From Burkholderiales bacterium LSUCC0115 (lineage in GTDB: Bacteria > Pseudomonadota > Gammaproteobacteria > Burkholderiales > Burkholderiaceae_A): 64,000 nucleotides of DNA. The stretch spans positions 186,001-250,000 of the forward strand of contig WJBW01000003.1 in assembly GCA_009646425.1 (NCBI GenBank), given 5' to 3'. The number at the start of each line of letters is the position of its first letter. The stretch's first letter is position 1. The position numbers were made by a program, and so were the translations under genes. The notes beneath the pieces are model-generated. The model was not told the origin of the DNA. It made no database searches and saw nothing but the letters and a program-made list of their open reading frames with translations. Positions 20,733-31,351 of the stretch are shown here, in pieces.

Positions 20733-22004
20733 CTAAAGGGAGTCCGGCAGGTTAAAGAGTCGGCGAACCTGGGTGGCCGCTTCTTGCCGAATATCGGGAT
20801 CGGGGCTCGTCAGGCTGGCATAAGCCCCGTGGAGCATTTTCTGACTCAGGCCATGGGCCAAGGCCCGCAGCACAGCCTCTGGCTCATCGCCTCGGGCCAG
20901 CAGTTTCAGGGCGTGATCCACTTCTTGCTGCTGAAGTTGTTCAGCATGCTGGCCCAGGGCCTTGATCAAGGGCACGTGGGCCCGGGCCTGTTTCCATTGC
21001 AAGAAGGTCTGCACCCCGTGGTCGATGATGGCCTCGGCATGCACCACCGCATCCTGGCGGGCTGCGGCCCCCTCGGCCACCAGATCGCCCAGGTCGTCGA
21101 CGGTGTACAAGAAGGCGTCGTCCAGCTTGGCCACCTCGGCCTCGATGTCGCGAGGCACGGCCAGGTCGGTGAGGAACATGGGCTTGTGCCGGCGCTTTTT
21201 CAGGGCACTCTCAATCAGGCCCAGACCCAGAATGGGCAGACTGCTGGCGGTGCAGCTCACCACAATGTCGAACTCGTGCAGAACCTCTGGCAGCTGGGCC
21301 AGGGCGATCGCCTTGCCGCCGTACTCGGCCGCCAGGGCCTCGCCACGCGAGACGGTTCTATTGGCCACCACCAAAGCCGCTGGCTTTTGAGCGGCAAAGT
21401 GAGACAGGCACAGGGCAATCATTTCGCCGGCGCCGATGAACAGCATCTTGGTCTGGGACAGGTCACCAAAAATGCGTTGAGCCAGCTTAACGGCTGCGGC
21501 GGCCATGGACACCGAATGAGCACCGATCTCAGTGCTGGTGCGGACTTCCTTGGCCACCGAGAAAGCCCTCTGAAACAGGTGATGCAGGTGGGTCCCCATG
21601 GAGCCGAACTCTTGGGCTTCGCGAGCGGCTTGTTTCAGCTGACCCAGAATCTGGGGCTCACCGAGCACCATGGAGTCCAGGCCACTGGCCACTCGAAAGA
21701 CGTGACGAACCGCCTGGGGCTCGTCATGCAGATAAAGGTGTTGGTTCAGGTCAACGGCCCGAACCTGTGAACGATGGGCCAGCCAGTCCAGGGCCTGGGC
21801 CCGAGCATCCTCTGGCTGGTGGGCAGCAAAGTAGAGCTCGGTTCGGTTACAGGTGGACAGCAGGGCCTGCTCGGGCGCAACGCTGCCGACGGCCGAACGC
21901 AGCTCGGCCAGACCATTGCGAAGGGCATCGCCGGGAAAGGCCAGACGCTCGCGCATCGCCAGCGGTGCTGAGGTGTGGTTGAGGCCAAATGCTAATAACT
22001 GCAT
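20733..22004 (-). CDS. hemA: Glutamyl-tRNA reductase HemA
   Basis: First enzyme of the C5 path to heme: reduces Glu-tRNA(Glu) to glutamate-1-semialdehyde with NADPH. 423 residues. Catalytic Cys52 is in LLSTCNRTELYF; other marks are HLHHLFQRAFSVAKEVRTST and the NADPH domain LFIGAGEMIALCLSHF. A C-terminal helical dimerisation domain runs to the end. First gene of hemA-prfA-prmC. A 6-bp inverted repeat GATTCT-ACG-AGAATC lies just upstream (22013-22027). Confidence 0.95.
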   Translation of the reverse strand: MQLLAFGLNHTSAPLAMRERLAFPGDALRNGLAELRSAVGSVAPEQALLSTCNRTELYFAAHQPEDARAQALDWLAHRSQVRAVDLNQHLYLHDEPQAVRHVFRVASGLDSMVLGEPQILGQLKQAAREAQEFGSMGTHLHHLFQRAFSVAKEVRTSTEIGAHSVSMAAAAVKLAQRIFGDLSQTKMLFIGAGEMIALCLSHFAAQKPAALVVANRTVSRGEALAAEYGGKAIALAQLPEVLHEFDIVVSCTASSLPILGLGLIESALKKRRHKPMFLTDLAVPRDIEAEVAKLDDAFLYTVDDLGDLVAEGAAARQDAVVHAEAIIDHGVQTFLQWKQARAHVPLIKALGQHAEQLQQQEVDHALKLLARGDEPEAVLRALAHGLSQKMLHGAYASLTSPDPDIRQEAATQVRRLFNLPDSL

Positions 22005-22036
22005 AAGGCCTTGATTCTACGAGAATCGGCTCCTTT

Positions 22037-22231
22037 TTACGCGAGTTTCTGCAGCCGATAGCCCACGCCATAGACCGATGCCAGCTCAAAACCAGCGCTT
22101 GGCACCAGGCCCAGCTTGGTTCGGACCCGAGAGACATGGGTGTCGATGGTGCGACTGGTCACCGCCTGATACCCGCGCCAGACCCTTTGCCGCAGCTCCT
22201 CTCGGCTGACCGTCTGGCCCAGGCGGTCAAG
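22037..22231 (-). pseudogene. Remnant of an OmpR/PhoB-type response regulator (DNA-binding tail only)
   Basis: Reading the minus strand from 22231 gives 64 codons and a stop at 22037-22039, with a clear winged-helix C-terminus: LGQTVSREELRQRVW, SRTIDTHVSRVRTKLG and VYGVGYRLQK. There is no receiver domain, the first half of the DNA-binding domain is missing, and the codon immediately upstream in frame is a stop (TAG). The ilvA stop codon lies only 5 bases away. It is therefore the truncated end of a regulator gene, cut at the junction with ilvA. It is not the phoB gene found at 29228. Confidence 0.85.
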
Positions 22232-22236
22232 CTAAT

Positions 22237-23778
22237 TTATTGACAGCCCAGAAACAGCCGGTAGGCGGGATGCTCGGATTCGTTCCAGTAGGGGTAGCCC
22301 AGCCCTTCTAAAAAGGCTGAGAATTCCGCCTCGTCCTGCTCTGGCACCTGCAGACCGACCAGAATCCGACCGTAGTCGGCCCCGTGGTTGCGGTAGTGAA
22401 AGAGCGAGATGTTCCAGCTGGGGTTCATGTTGGTCAGGAAACGCATCAGCGCACCGGGCCGCTCCGGAAACTCAAACCGATAGAGCCGCTCGTTGCGGGC
22501 CAGGGCCGATCGACCGCCCACCATATGCCGCAGGTGGGACTTGGCCACCTCGTCATCGGACAAATCGATGGTGGCAAACCCAGCCTTGCGCAGGTGATCT
22601 GCAAACTGAGTGGCCTGGTCGCGATTGGCCACCGAGACCCCTAGAAAAATGTGGGCCTGGTTGGCATCTGCAATTCGGTAGTTGAACTCGGTGACGTTGC
22701 GCTCGCCCAGCAGGCTGCAGAAGGTCTTGAAGCTGCCACGCTCTTCGGGAATGGTGACGGCGTAGACCGCCTCACGCTGCTCACCAATCTCGCTGCGCTC
22801 GCTGACAAACCGCAGTCGATCAAAGTTCATGTTGGCGCCACAGGCAATCGCTACCAGGGTTCTTGGCCGGCTCTGGCCGTTTTCCATCACGGTGCTGCCG
22901 TGTTGGGCCACCCAGGCCTTCAGGCCCGCAATGGCCAGCGCACCAGCCGGCTCCTCAATGGCTCGGGTGTCTTCGTAGACATCTTTAATCGCAGCGCAGA
23001 CCGCATCGGTGTCCACACGCACAAAGCCATCGACGTATTTCTGCACCAGCCGAAAGGTCTCTTCGCCAACCTGCTTGACGGCGGTGCCGTCGGAAAACAG
23101 ACCCACGTCTTTGAGCACCACCCGTTTGCCTTGCTCGACCGACTGGGCCATGGCGTCGGAGTCGAGGGTCTGCACCCCGTAGACCTTGGTCTCGGGCCGC
23201 AACTGCTTGATAAAAGCGGCCACGCCTGCAATCAAGCCACCACCGCCCACCGCCACAAAAATGGCATCAATCGGGTCGGCATGCTGGCGCAGAATCTCCA
23301 TGGCCACCGTGCCCTGGCCCGCAATCACATCTGGGTCATCAAAGGGGTGGACAAAGGTCAGGCCCTCGGCCTTTTGCAGCTCCAGCGCATGCCCATAGGC
23401 ATCCGAATAAGAATCCCCCGACAGCACCACCTCGGCCCCTCGGTTGCGCACCGCCTCGATCTTGACGCTCGGGGTGGTCACAGGCATCACGATCACAGCC
23501 CGGCATTTGAGCTGCTGGGCGGCCAGGGCGACGCCCTGGGCATGGTTGCCGGCCGAAGCTGCAATCACCCCTCGAGCCAGCTGCTCCGGGTTTAGATGGG
23601 CCATCTTGTTGTAGGCCCCCCGCAGCTTGAAGGAGAAGACCGGCTGCATGTCCTCGCGCTTGAGCAGCACCTGGCAGCCCAGGCGGCGACTGAGGGAGGG
23701 CGCCTTTTCCAAAGGGCTCTCCAGCGCCACGTCATAGACGCGGGCATTGAGTATTTTTCGTAGGTAATCTGCTCCCAT
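22237..23778 (-). CDS. ilvA: Threonine ammonia-lyase, biosynthetic
   Basis: PLP enzyme making 2-oxobutanoate from threonine, first step of isoleucine synthesis. 513 residues from ATG 23778 (MGADYLRKILNARVYDVA). PLP lysine is Lys51 in FSFKLRGAYNK; SAGNHAQGVALAA and VAVGGGGLIAG are the substrate and phosphate loops. The C-terminal ~170 residues hold two ACT-like regulatory domains for isoleucine/valine control, so this is the feedback-regulated form. The gene ends 5 bases from a response-regulator remnant, marking a rearrangement point. Confidence 0.95.
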   Translation of the reverse strand: MGADYLRKILNARVYDVALESPLEKAPSLSRRLGCQVLLKREDMQPVFSFKLRGAYNKMAHLNPEQLARGVIAASAGNHAQGVALAAQQLKCRAVIVMPVTTPSVKIEAVRNRGAEVVLSGDSYSDAYGHALELQKAEGLTFVHPFDDPDVIAGQGTVAMEILRQHADPIDAIFVAVGGGGLIAGVAAFIKQLRPETKVYGVQTLDSDAMAQSVEQGKRVVLKDVGLFSDGTAVKQVGEETFRLVQKYVDGFVRVDTDAVCAAIKDVYEDTRAIEEPAGALAIAGLKAWVAQHGSTVMENGQSRPRTLVAIACGANMNFDRLRFVSERSEIGEQREAVYAVTIPEERGSFKTFCSLLGERNVTEFNYRIADANQAHIFLGVSVANRDQATQFADHLRKAGFATIDLSDDEVAKSHLRHMVGGRSALARNERLYRFEFPERPGALMRFLTNMNPSWNISLFHYRNHGADYGRILVGLQVPEQDEAEFSAFLEGLGYPYWNESEHPAYRLFLGCQ

Positions 23779-23891
23779 GGCGCAAGTGTAAGGCTTTGGC
23801 CACAAACTGCAGCCCATCGTAGGGCTATGCGGGCATCTGCCTGAGCCAGCAGCCTTCTTGGCCCCTGCAAGCGTCTAGAATAAGGGGTTCT

Positions 23892-26800
23892 ATGAACGCC
23901 CCCCTTCACCCAGCCCTGCTGAATCCTCTGGCCCAGACCGGTGGTCCTGCCGAGTCTCGCCTGCGTGAGATTCCCTACAACTACACCTCGTTCTCTGACC
24001 GCGAGATCGTCTTGAGGGTCTTGGGGGAGCGCGGTTGGCAGGTGATCTCCGAGCTCCGTCAGGAGCGTCGCACCGGTCGTTCGGCCAAGATGCTCTACGA
24101 GGTCCTGGGCGACATCTGGGTAGTGGCACGCAACCCCTACCTGCAGGATGACCTGCTGCAGAACCCCAAGCGGCGGGCGCAGCTGATCGATGCCCTGCAT
24201 CACCGACTCAACGAGGTAGACCGCCGCCGAGACCCTTCAGCCCAATCGGCTGAAGACCAGCAGCGCAGTGCCCATGTGGTCGAGCTGCTGGGCCTGGCCC
24301 GCGCTGCGGTGACCCGGTTTGCCAAGGACTTTGACGAGACCGCTGCCTTGCGCAAGCGCGTCGAGAAAAAACTGCTGCGTCACACCCACAAGGACAACAT
24401 TAAGTTCGACGGCCTGTCCCGTGTTTCGCATGTCACCGACGCCACCGACTGGCGAGTCGAGTATCCCTTTGTCGTGCTCACCCCCGATACCGAGGGCGAG
24501 ATGGCCCATTTGGTGCGCGCTTGTATCGAACTAGGCCTCACCATCATTCCACGTGGAGGTGGCACGGGCTACACCGGTGGCGCCATTCCGCTCACGCCCC
24601 GCTCGGTGGTCATCAACACCGAGAAGCTGGATCAGTTGGGTCTGGTCGAGCATCTCACCCTGCCAGGCCTTGACCGGGCAGTCGGCACAGTCTTTGCCGG
24701 CGCCGGCGTGGTCACGCGTCGTGTCGCTGATGCAGCCGATGCCGCGGGCCTGGTCTTCGCCGTCGACCCCACCTCGGCCGATGCCTCCTGTGTGGGCGGC
24801 AACATCGCCATGAACGCCGGCGGCAAAAAAGCGGTGCTCTGGGGCACCGCTATCGACAACCTGGCGTCCTGGCGCATGGTCGACCCCGACGGCAACTGGC
24901 TCGAGGTCACACGGCTCAACCACAACATGGGCAAGATCCACGACACCGAGTGGGCCGAGTTCGAGCTCACCCGCTACAAGCCCAATCAGTATGTCGCCCA
25001 GGGCGCTTACGGCGCATTCCGGGGCGAGCCCATTAGCCGGGAGCTGCTCAAGATCGAGGGCTACAAATTCCGTCGCGTGGGTCTGGGCAAAGACGTGACC
25101 GACAAGGTCTTGGCGGGTCTGCCGGGCATCCAAAAAGAAGGTTGCGACGGACTGATCACCAGCTGTCGGTGGGTCTTGCATCGCATGCCCAAACACATTC
25201 GCACCGTCTGCCTTGAGTTCTTTGGCAATGCCCAAGACGCCGTGCCTTCCATTGTTGAGATCAAAGACTTCCTCGACACCAAGCCGGGCGGCGCCTTGCT
25301 CGCTGGCCTCGAGCACCTCGATGAGCGCTACCTGCGCGCGGTGGGCTACTCGACCAAGAGCAAGCGTGGGGTCATGCCCAAGATGGTGCTCATTGGTGAC
25401 ATCGTTGGTGACGATGACGATGCGGTGGCCCGTGCGGGCTCCGAGGTGATTCGCCTGGCCAATGGCCGCGCTGGTGAGGGCTTTATTGCCATCTCGCCCG
25501 AGGCCCGCAAGGCCTTCTGGGCAGACCGGGCTCGTACCGCTGCCATCGCTCGACACACCAATGCCTTCAAGATCAACGAAGACGTGGTCATTCCGTTGCC
25601 GCGCATGGGTGAGTACACCAATGCCATCGAGCGCATCAACATCGAGCTGTCCATTTCCAATAAGCTCAAGCTCACCCGGGCCCTGCGTCAGACCCTCAAT
25701 GACGCCCAGGTGCGTGGTGTGCTGCTGCTCAACAAGACCGAAGACGGCGAGACGCAGCAAGACCGTCAAGCTGAGCTCGATCGTCGCCTCGACGAGGCGG
25801 GTAGCCTGCTCAAACAGGTGGAGTCCCGCTGGGCCTATCTGTTCGCCAACCTAGACCAGACGCTCAGCCAGGCCTCGGCCGAGCTCACCCAGCTGGGGCA
25901 GGATCTGTCGGCTATTGCGACCGACAAGCAGGGGCAGACCCTGGCGGCTTTGTTACAAGACCACACCCTTCGCGTGAGTTGGAAGCGTGAGCTGCGCGCC
26001 GGCTTCCGGGCTCTGTTCCCAGGCACCGCCTATGCGCCGGTGCTCGAGATGCTCGAGGCCACCCACAAAAAGCTGCTGCGTTCACGCGTCTTCGTCGCCC
26101 TGCACATGCATGCGGGTGATGGCAACGTGCACACCAATATTCCGGTCAACTCCGATGACTACGACATGCTCCAAGAGGCCCACGTGGCCGTGGCCCGCAT
26201 CATGCAGGTGGCCAAAGACTTGGACGGGGTTATTTCGGGTGAGCACGGCATTGGCATCACCAAGCTCGAGTTCCTAAGCCCAGGCGAGATGCAGGCCTTT
26301 GCCGACTACAAGCAAAAGGTCGATCCCAACCAGCACTTCAACGCCGGCAAGCTGCTGGCCGGTGCCGACCTGCGCAACGCCTACACGCCGTCCTTTGGTC
26401 TCATGGAGGGCGAGAGCCTCATCCTCCAGCAGAGCGACATTGGTTCGATTGCCGACTCCTTTGCCAATTGCCTGCGCTGTGGCAAGTGCAAACCAGTCTG
26501 CGCAACCCATTCGCCCCGCGCCAACCTGCTCTATTCACCTCGCAACAAAATTCTGGCGACTTCGTTGCTGATCGAGGCCTTCTTGTACGAAGAGCAGACC
26601 CGTCGTGGCGTCAGCCTGGCCCATTGGGACGAATTTGGTGATGTGGCCGACCATTGCACGGTCTGTCACAAGTGCCTCACACCCTGTCCAGTCGACATCG
26701 ACTTTGGCGAGGTCTCCATGAACATGCGCGACCTGTTGCGTCGCATGGGCAAGAAGAAGTTCAACCCGGGTACAGCCGCCTCCATGCTGTTCCTCAACGC

Positions 26801-27881
26801 TACCAATCCCGAGACCATCAACCTGACGCGCAAGGTCATGATCGACTGGGGCTACAAGGCCCAGCGCATCGCTGCTGATTTGTTCAAGTCGTTTGCCAAA
26901 AAGCAGACAGCCAAGCCTCCGGCGACGGTGGGTCGTGCCCCGCTCAAAGAGCAGGTTATTCACTTTGTGAACAAGAAGATGCCAGGCAACCTGCCCAAGA
27001 AGACCGCGCGGGCTCTGCTGGACATCGAAGACTCTCGCTACGTGCCCATTATTCGCAATCCCAAGGCCACGACCAGCGAATCGGAGGCCGTCTTCTATTT
27101 CCCCGGCTGCGGTTCCGAGCGCCTCTTCTCCCAGGTGGGCCTGGCGACCCAGGCCATGCTCTGGCAGGTCGGCGTGCAGACGGTGTTGCCACCAGGCTAC
27201 CTGTGTTGTGGCTACCCCCAGCGTGGGGCGGGTCAGTTCGACAAGGCCGACCAGATCATCACCGACAACCGAGTGCTCTTTCATCGCGTGGCCAATACGC
27301 TCAACTACCTGGACATCAAGACGGTCGTGGTCTCGTGCGGTACCTGCTACGACCAGCTCGCAGGCTATGAATTCGACAAGATCTTCCCGGGCTGCCGCAT
27401 CCTGGACATCCATGAGTACCTCATGGAAAAAGGCGTCAAGCTCGAGGGGGTGACCGGCACCAAGTACATGTATCACGACCCTTGTCACAGTCCCATGAAA
27501 CAGCACAACCCCATCAAGGTGGTTAATGCCCTCATGAACAGTGACCAGAACGGCACCGTCGAAAAGAACGACCGTTGTTGTGGTGAGTCCGGCACGCTGG
27601 CCATTGCCCGGCCCGACATCTCCACCCAGGTGCGGTTCCGTAAAGAACAAGAGATGCGCAAAGGCGCTGACAAGCTGCGAGCCCAAGACGCTTCTCAGGA
27701 CGTCAAGATCCTCACGGCCTGCCCATCTTGTATGCAGGGCTTGAACCGTTACACCGGCGACACGGGCGTGCAGGCCGACTACATCGTGGTCGAGATGGCC
27801 CGTCACCTCATGGGTGAGCAGTGGTTGGAGCAGTACGTTCAGAACGCCAACCAGGGCGGCATCGAGCGAGTCCTGGTCTAG
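23892..27881 (+). CDS. FAD/FMN-linked oxidase with Fe-S and CCG domains (DUF3683 family)
   Basis: 1329 residues, a fusion of: N-terminal DUF3683-like region (1-150), PCMH-type FAD domain (about 170-400, [13 protein letters not shown]), FAD-oxidase C-domain ([29 protein letters not shown]), two 4Fe-4S sites ([11 protein letters not shown] near 860; [14 protein letters not shown] near 920), and two Cys-rich CCG domains ([10 protein letters not shown] near 1104, CCGESG near 1228). It combines what GlcD/Dld and GlpC/LldE-type subunits do, so it probably oxidises a 2-hydroxy acid such as D-lactate or glycolate and passes electrons to quinone. Substrate unknown. Upstream AAGGGG serves as ribosome site. 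Confidence 0.9.
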   Translation: MNAPLHPALLNPLAQTGGPAESRLREIPYNYTSFSDREIVLRVLGERGWQVISELRQERRTGRSAKMLYEVLGDIWVVARNPYLQDDLLQNPKRRAQLIDALHHRLNEVDRRRDPSAQSAEDQQRSAHVVELLGLARAAVTRFAKDFDETAALRKRVEKKLLRHTHKDNIKFDGLSRVSHVTDATDWRVEYPFVVLTPDTEGEMAHLVRACIELGLTIIPRGGGTGYTGGAIPLTPRSVVINTEKLDQLGLVEHLTLPGLDRAVGTVFAGAGVVTRRVADAADAAGLVFAVDPTSADASCVGGNIAMNAGGKKAVLWGTAIDNLASWRMVDPDGNWLEVTRLNHNMGKIHDTEWAEFELTRYKPNQYVAQGAYGAFRGEPISRELLKIEGYKFRRVGLGKDVTDKVLAGLPGIQKEGCDGLITSCRWVLHRMPKHIRTVCLEFFGNAQDAVPSIVEIKDFLDTKPGGALLAGLEHLDERYLRAVGYSTKSKRGVMPKMVLIGDIVGDDDDAVARAGSEVIRLANGRAGEGFIAISPEARKAFWADRARTAAIARHTNAFKINEDVVIPLPRMGEYTNAIERINIELSISNKLKLTRALRQTLNDAQVRGVLLLNKTEDGETQQDRQAELDRRLDEAGSLLKQVESRWAYLFANLDQTLSQASAELTQLGQDLSAIATDKQGQTLAALLQDHTLRVSWKRELRAGFRALFPGTAYAPVLEMLEATHKKLLRSRVFVALHMHAGDGNVHTNIPVNSDDYDMLQEAHVAVARIMQVAKDLDGVISGEHGIGITKLEFLSPGEMQAFADYKQKVDPNQHFNAGKLLAGADLRNAYTPSFGLMEGESLILQQSDIGSIADSFANCLRCGKCKPVCATHSPRANLLYSPRNKILATSLLIEAFLYEEQTRRGVSLAHWDEFGDVADHCTVCHKCLTPCPVDIDFGEVSMNMRDLLRRMGKKKFNPGTAASMLFLNATNPETINLTRKVMIDWGYKAQRIAADLFKSFAKKQTAKPPATVGRAPLKEQVIHFVNKKMPGNLPKKTARALLDIEDSRYVPIIRNPKATTSESEAVFYFPGCGSERLFSQVGLATQAMLWQVGVQTVLPPGYLCCGYPQRGAGQFDKADQIITDNRVLFHRVANTLNYLDIKTVVVSCGTCYDQLAGYEFDKIFPGCRILDIHEYLMEKGVKLEGVTGTKYMYHDPCHSPMKQHNPIKVVNALMNSDQNGTVEKNDRCCGESGTLAIARPDISTQVRFRKEQEMRKGADKLRAQDASQDVKILTACPSCMQGLNRYTGDTGVQADYIVVEMARHLMGEQWLEQYVQNANQGGIERVLV

Positions 27882-27929
27882 GGCCATGACTCGGCCTCAC
27901 CTGGTTTCCTAAGCCACCAGGTCTCTGAC

Positions 27930-29231
27930 ATGGCCGGTCTCTGGATTCGCGTCAGCATCACGGCCCTGGCCATCTTGCTGTTTGCCTTGCTCATCAAGAG
28001 CCTGGCTGGAGGCTATGCCGCCTTTGTCGTGGCCTTTGGCTGCCTGGTGATCTGGGTGGTCTTTCAGCTCTGGCACCTGCAAAAACTCAACAGCTGGCTG
28101 CGCGACTTTCGGCTGGCCAAGACCCCTAGAGGCCTGGGCACTTGGGACATTCTCTATTCCGCCATTTATCGACTGGCCAAGTCGTATGAGCGCCAGCAGA
28201 CCCAGCTCAAGACATCCCTCGAGAGCTTCCGAAGCGCCACCGAGGCCATGCCAGATGGGGTGATTGCCCTGGACTCTCACAATCAGGTCACCTATGCCAG
28301 TGATCGCGCCTGCCGACACGTGGGCATTCGGGTCCCCGCGGATTACGGTCGTAGCCTGCTGAACATTCTGCGCCACCCAGACTTTGGGCTGTACCTGGAG
28401 GGCAAGGCCTGGGACCAGCCGGTGGTCTTGCGCAACGTGCCCACCATTGGCCGGGTGCTGCAGGTTCAAGTCGTGCCCTATGGCCAGAGTGACCGCCTGG
28501 CTCTGACCCGAGACATCACCCAGATCGACAAGCTCGAGACCATGCGCCAGGACTTTGTGGCGAACGTCTCTCACGAGTTGCGGACCCCCCTGACGGTGGT
28601 GGCCGGCTACGTCGAGACCCTGCAGACCATTCCCATGACCGATGAGCAGCGCGAAGGTGTTCTGCAGACCATGGGGCAGCAGACCTCTCGCATGCAGGCC
28701 CTTATCGAAGACCTGCTGGCCTTGTCCAAACTCGAATCCGAGCAAAAGCCCAATTCAGAATTGGCCATCAGCATGACCGACATGCTGAGCCGCCTCTCCC
28801 ACGATGCCGAGCAGCTCTCGCGTGGCAGCCATCGCATCGTTGTGGACAATCAAGCCCCCGAGGTCCAGCTGATTGGCGACACACAGGAGCTCGCCAGCGC
28901 ATTTGGCAACCTGGTCTCAAATGCCATTCGTTACACGCCAGCTGGCGGGAGCATCACCCTGTCCTGGGCTCTAGAAGAAGCTGGGCAGGCTACTTTTGCG
29001 GTGACCGACACTGGCCCCGGCATTGAGTCGCAGCACATTGGCCGGCTCACCGAGCGCTTTTATCGGGTCGACAAAGACCGCTCGCGGGTCACGGGTGGAA
29101 CGGGTCTGGGTCTGGCGATCGTCAAGCACGTGGCCGCAAGACACGAGGCCAAACTAGACATCCAGAGCACCGTGGGCCAAGGCAGTCGGTTCTCCCTGAC
29201 TTTCCCGCAGCAGCGGGTGACCTTGATTTAG
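27930..29231 (+). CDS. phoR: Phosphate-regulon type sensor histidine kinase PhoR
   Basis: 433 residues: two N-terminal membrane helices (about 8-47), PAS domain (about 95-195), HisKA with phospho-acceptor His215 in [13 protein letters not shown], and HATPase (N box [12 protein letters not shown]1 DTGPGI, G2 [11 protein letters not shown]). Architecture and sequence match PhoR. Its likely partner phoB is tail to tail with it (4-base overlap), not upstream in the same operon as is usual. No pst or phoU genes are nearby. Confidence 0.85.
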   Translation: MAGLWIRVSITALAILLFALLIKSLAGGYAAFVVAFGCLVIWVVFQLWHLQKLNSWLRDFRLAKTPRGLGTWDILYSAIYRLAKSYERQQTQLKTSLESFRSATEAMPDGVIALDSHNQVTYASDRACRHVGIRVPADYGRSLLNILRHPDFGLYLEGKAWDQPVVLRNVPTIGRVLQVQVVPYGQSDRLALTRDITQIDKLETMRQDFVANVSHELRTPLTVVAGYVETLQTIPMTDEQREGVLQTMGQQTSRMQALIEDLLALSKLESEQKPNSELAISMTDMLSRLSHDAEQLSRGSHRIVVDNQAPEVQLIGDTQELASAFGNLVSNAIRYTPAGGSITLSWALEEAGQATFAVTDTGPGIESQHIGRLTERFYRVDKDRSRVTGGTGLGLAIVKHVAARHEAKLDIQSTVGQGSRFSLTFPQQRVTLI

Positions 29232-29932
29232 CTGTTGGATTCGGTGGGCAGGGCGGTAAAGCGATAGCCACTGCCGCGAACGGTCTCCACATGACGGTCG
29301 TGGCCGGTGGGGGTCAGGGCCTGGCGCAGACGTCGGATGTGAACATCCACGGTCCGTTCTTCCACAAAGACATGATCGCCCCAGACGTGGTCCAGCAACT
29401 GGCTGCGGCTGTGGACGCGTTCTGGATGGGTCATGAAGAAATGCAGCAGTCGGAACTCGGTCGGACCCAGTTCCAAGGCCTGACCACCACCAGAGACCCT
29501 GTGAGTCTGAGGGTCAAGCTTCAGCCCGGCTATCTCAACGGTGTCGTCCGTCAACTGCGGGGCCCGGCGGCGCATCACGGCCTTGATACGGGCGATCAGC
29601 TCACGCGGTGAAAAGGGCTTGGTCATGTAGTCGTCGGCGCCACTCTCCAGGCCCTCGACCTTGTCGCCCTCTTGAGAACGCGCGGTCAGCATGATGATGG
29701 GCACGTCTCGGGTCCGCTCATCGGTGCGCAGCTTTTTGGCGTAATTCACGCCGCTCATACCCGGCAGCATCCAATCCAACAAAATAAGGTCGGGTAATTC
29801 CGCTCGTATCAGGGTGTCGGCTTGAATAGAATCAGCGGCACGCAATACCTTGTGGCCTGCGAAGCTCAGGTTGACGGCGACCAGCTCAGCAATGGCTGGC
29901 TCGTCTTCTACGACCAATATTGTGCTTGCCAT
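29228..29932 (-). CDS. phoB: Phosphate-regulon type response regulator PhoB
   Basis: 234 residues from ATG 29932 ([17 protein letters not shown]). Receiver domain with phospho-acceptor Asp53 in [13 protein letters not shown] and Lys in [15 protein letters not shown]; winged-helix domain with [30 protein letters not shown] and GSGYRFTA. This is the PhoB pattern. Convergent with phoR, so the pair needs two promoters, and overlapping 3' ends could give antisense effects. Confidence 0.88.
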   Translation of the reverse strand: MASTILVVEDEPAIAELVAVNLSFAGHKVLRAADSIQADTLIRAELPDLILLDWMLPGMSGVNYAKKLRTDERTRDVPIIMLTARSQEGDKVEGLESGADDYMTKPFSPRELIARIKAVMRRRAPQLTDDTVEIAGLKLDPQTHRVSGGGQALELGPTEFRLLHFFMTHPERVHSRSQLLDHVWGDHVFVEERTVDVHIRRLRQALTPTGHDRHVETVRGSGYRFTALPTESNS

Positions 29933-30016
29933 ATGGGTTAGTACTGTATGCGGACAACATGACAGTTCCATGACACTTTAACCAGTTTGAAAAATTTCCT
30001 TCACCAAGGCCCAGAC

Positions 30017-30553
30017 ATGTCAGCCCAGACCCACATCCCCGAGTACAACAGCAACACTCCAGCACAGCCGCCCAGCAGCATCGTGGTCCATAGCCAGTCC
30101 CAAGTCTTGGAGCTCGGCTATGACGCTGGTGCCGCTCGCCTGCCATTCGAGTTCTTGCGGGTCTACAGCCCCTCAGCCGAGGTGGTTGGTCATGGTCCAG
30201 GCCAAGAAGTGCTCCAGGTCGGCAAGCGTGGCGTGACCATCACCGGTCTGGAGCCGGTGGGCCTGTATGCGGTCAAGCCAACTTTCAGCGACGGCCACGC
30301 ATCCGGCATCTTTTCCTGGGGTTATCTTCGCTGGCTGGCCGATCACCAGGCCGCCCTCTGGCAGGATTACCTGGATCGACTCGCGGCTGCGGGCGCCTCC
30401 AGAGACCCAGATCCCAAGGCGGCCCCCACGCCATCTGCCTCCGGCTGCGCCAGCCACGGCAAGTCTGCCTCACCCGCTGCTCAAGCCCCCGCATCCGCCT
30501 CCGGCAGCACCGGTAACGGCAAGACCTTTACTGCCAAGATCGAATCCATCTAG
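30017..30553 (+). CDS. DUF971 domain protein
   Basis: 178 residues from ATG 30017. The N-terminal ~125 residues are a DUF971 domain ([52 protein letters not shown]), related to the N-terminal domain of gamma-butyrobetaine hydroxylase; the tail is a low-complexity Ala/Ser/Pro/Gly stretch. Stand-alone members occur next to ubiE in Burkholderiales; function unproven (a role with Fe-S cluster or quinone enzymes has been proposed for relatives). Divergent from phoB. Confidence 0.85.
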   Translation: MSAQTHIPEYNSNTPAQPPSSIVVHSQSQVLELGYDAGAARLPFEFLRVYSPSAEVVGHGPGQEVLQVGKRGVTITGLEPVGLYAVKPTFSDGHASGIFSWGYLRWLADHQAALWQDYLDRLAAAGASRDPDPKAAPTPSASGCASHGKSASPAAQAPASASGSTGNGKTFTAKIESI

Positions 30554-30576
30554 GGGGGAGCTGCTGCGCTCTCACC

Positions 30577-30613
30577 TCTGTGCCATGCCGGTACACTGAC
30601 GGCATGGCACAGA
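30577..30613 (+). promoter_or_regulatory. 14-bp perfect inverted repeat containing the ubiE start codon
   Basis: Left arm 30577-30590 (TCTGTGCCATGCCG), 9-base spacer, right arm 30600-30613 (CGGCATGGCACAGA), fully complementary. The ATG of ubiE (30604-30606) is inside the right arm, so in mRNA the start codon would be paired. No T-run follows, so it is not a terminator. It could control ubiE translation or bind a protein. Confidence 0.8.
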
Positions 30614-31335
30614 CACACTTCGGATTTCAGCAGGTCGCAGAGCAAGAAAAGGCTCGGCATGTTCGCCGGGTCTTTGATTCGGTCGCCCACAACTACGACG
30701 TCATGAACGACGTCATGTCGGCAGGCCTGCACCGATTCTGGAAGTCTTTCACCATCGCCCAGGCCCACCTGCGCGAGGGGCATCAGGTCTTGGATGTCGC
30801 CAGTGGAACCGGCGACCTGGCTTTGGCCATGGCTCCCAAGGTCGGCCCAACTGGTCGAGTCATCATGAGCGACATCAACGCCGAGATGCTGAGTCGAGGC
30901 CGAGACCGCATGCTGGACCACGGCAAGAACCTGACCGCGATGGTCTGTGACTGTGAGGCCCTGCCCTTTGCCGACCAGACTTTTGATCGAGTGACGCTGG
31001 CTTTTGGTCTTCGCAACATGACCCACAAAGACCGGGCCCTGGCTGAGTTGCATCGGGTCCTCAAGCCGGGTGGCAAGCTATTGGTGCTGGAATTTTCAAA
31101 AGTCGCCAAGCCGCTCGAGAAGCTCTATGACTTCTATTCCTTCAAGGTCTTGCCTTGGCTGGGCGACAAGATTGCCAAGGATGCGGACAGCTATCGCTAC
31201 CTGGCCGAATCCATTCGCATGCACCCGGGCCCAGAGGAACTGGCCCAGATGATGCGCGATGCAGGCTTTGGTGTCGTGCGTTTCACCACCATGACCGCGG
31301 GAGTGGTCGCCCTGCACCAGGCCACCCGGGTCTAG
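30604..31335 (+). CDS. ubiE: Demethylmenaquinone / 2-methoxy-6-polyprenyl-1,4-benzoquinol methyltransferase UbiE
   Basis: C-methyltransferase of ubiquinone (and menaquinone) synthesis. 243 residues from ATG 30604; the frame also has a GTG at 30580 inside the hairpin. Marks: [28 protein letters not shown] motif [30 protein letters not shown], and a C-terminal [11 protein letters not shown]. The start codon has no good Shine-Dalgarno match and lies in a strong inverted repeat. Normally followed by a Tim44-like gene and ubiJ; here those lie 19 kb away. Confidence 0.95.
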   Translation: MAQTHFGFQQVAEQEKARHVRRVFDSVAHNYDVMNDVMSAGLHRFWKSFTIAQAHLREGHQVLDVASGTGDLALAMAPKVGPTGRVIMSDINAEMLSRGRDRMLDHGKNLTAMVCDCEALPFADQTFDRVTLAFGLRNMTHKDRALAELHRVLKPGGKLLVLEFSKVAKPLEKLYDFYSFKVLPWLGDKIAKDADSYRYLAESIRMHPGPEELAQMMRDAGFGVVRFTTMTAGVVALHQATRV

Positions 31336-31351
31336 ACAAACCTCAGCAGCC

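Noticed and set aside
27899-27922. ACCTGGT/ACCAGGT inverted repeat before phoR
   Set aside because: Only 7 bp with a 10-base loop, no T-run; too weak to call a terminator or operator.
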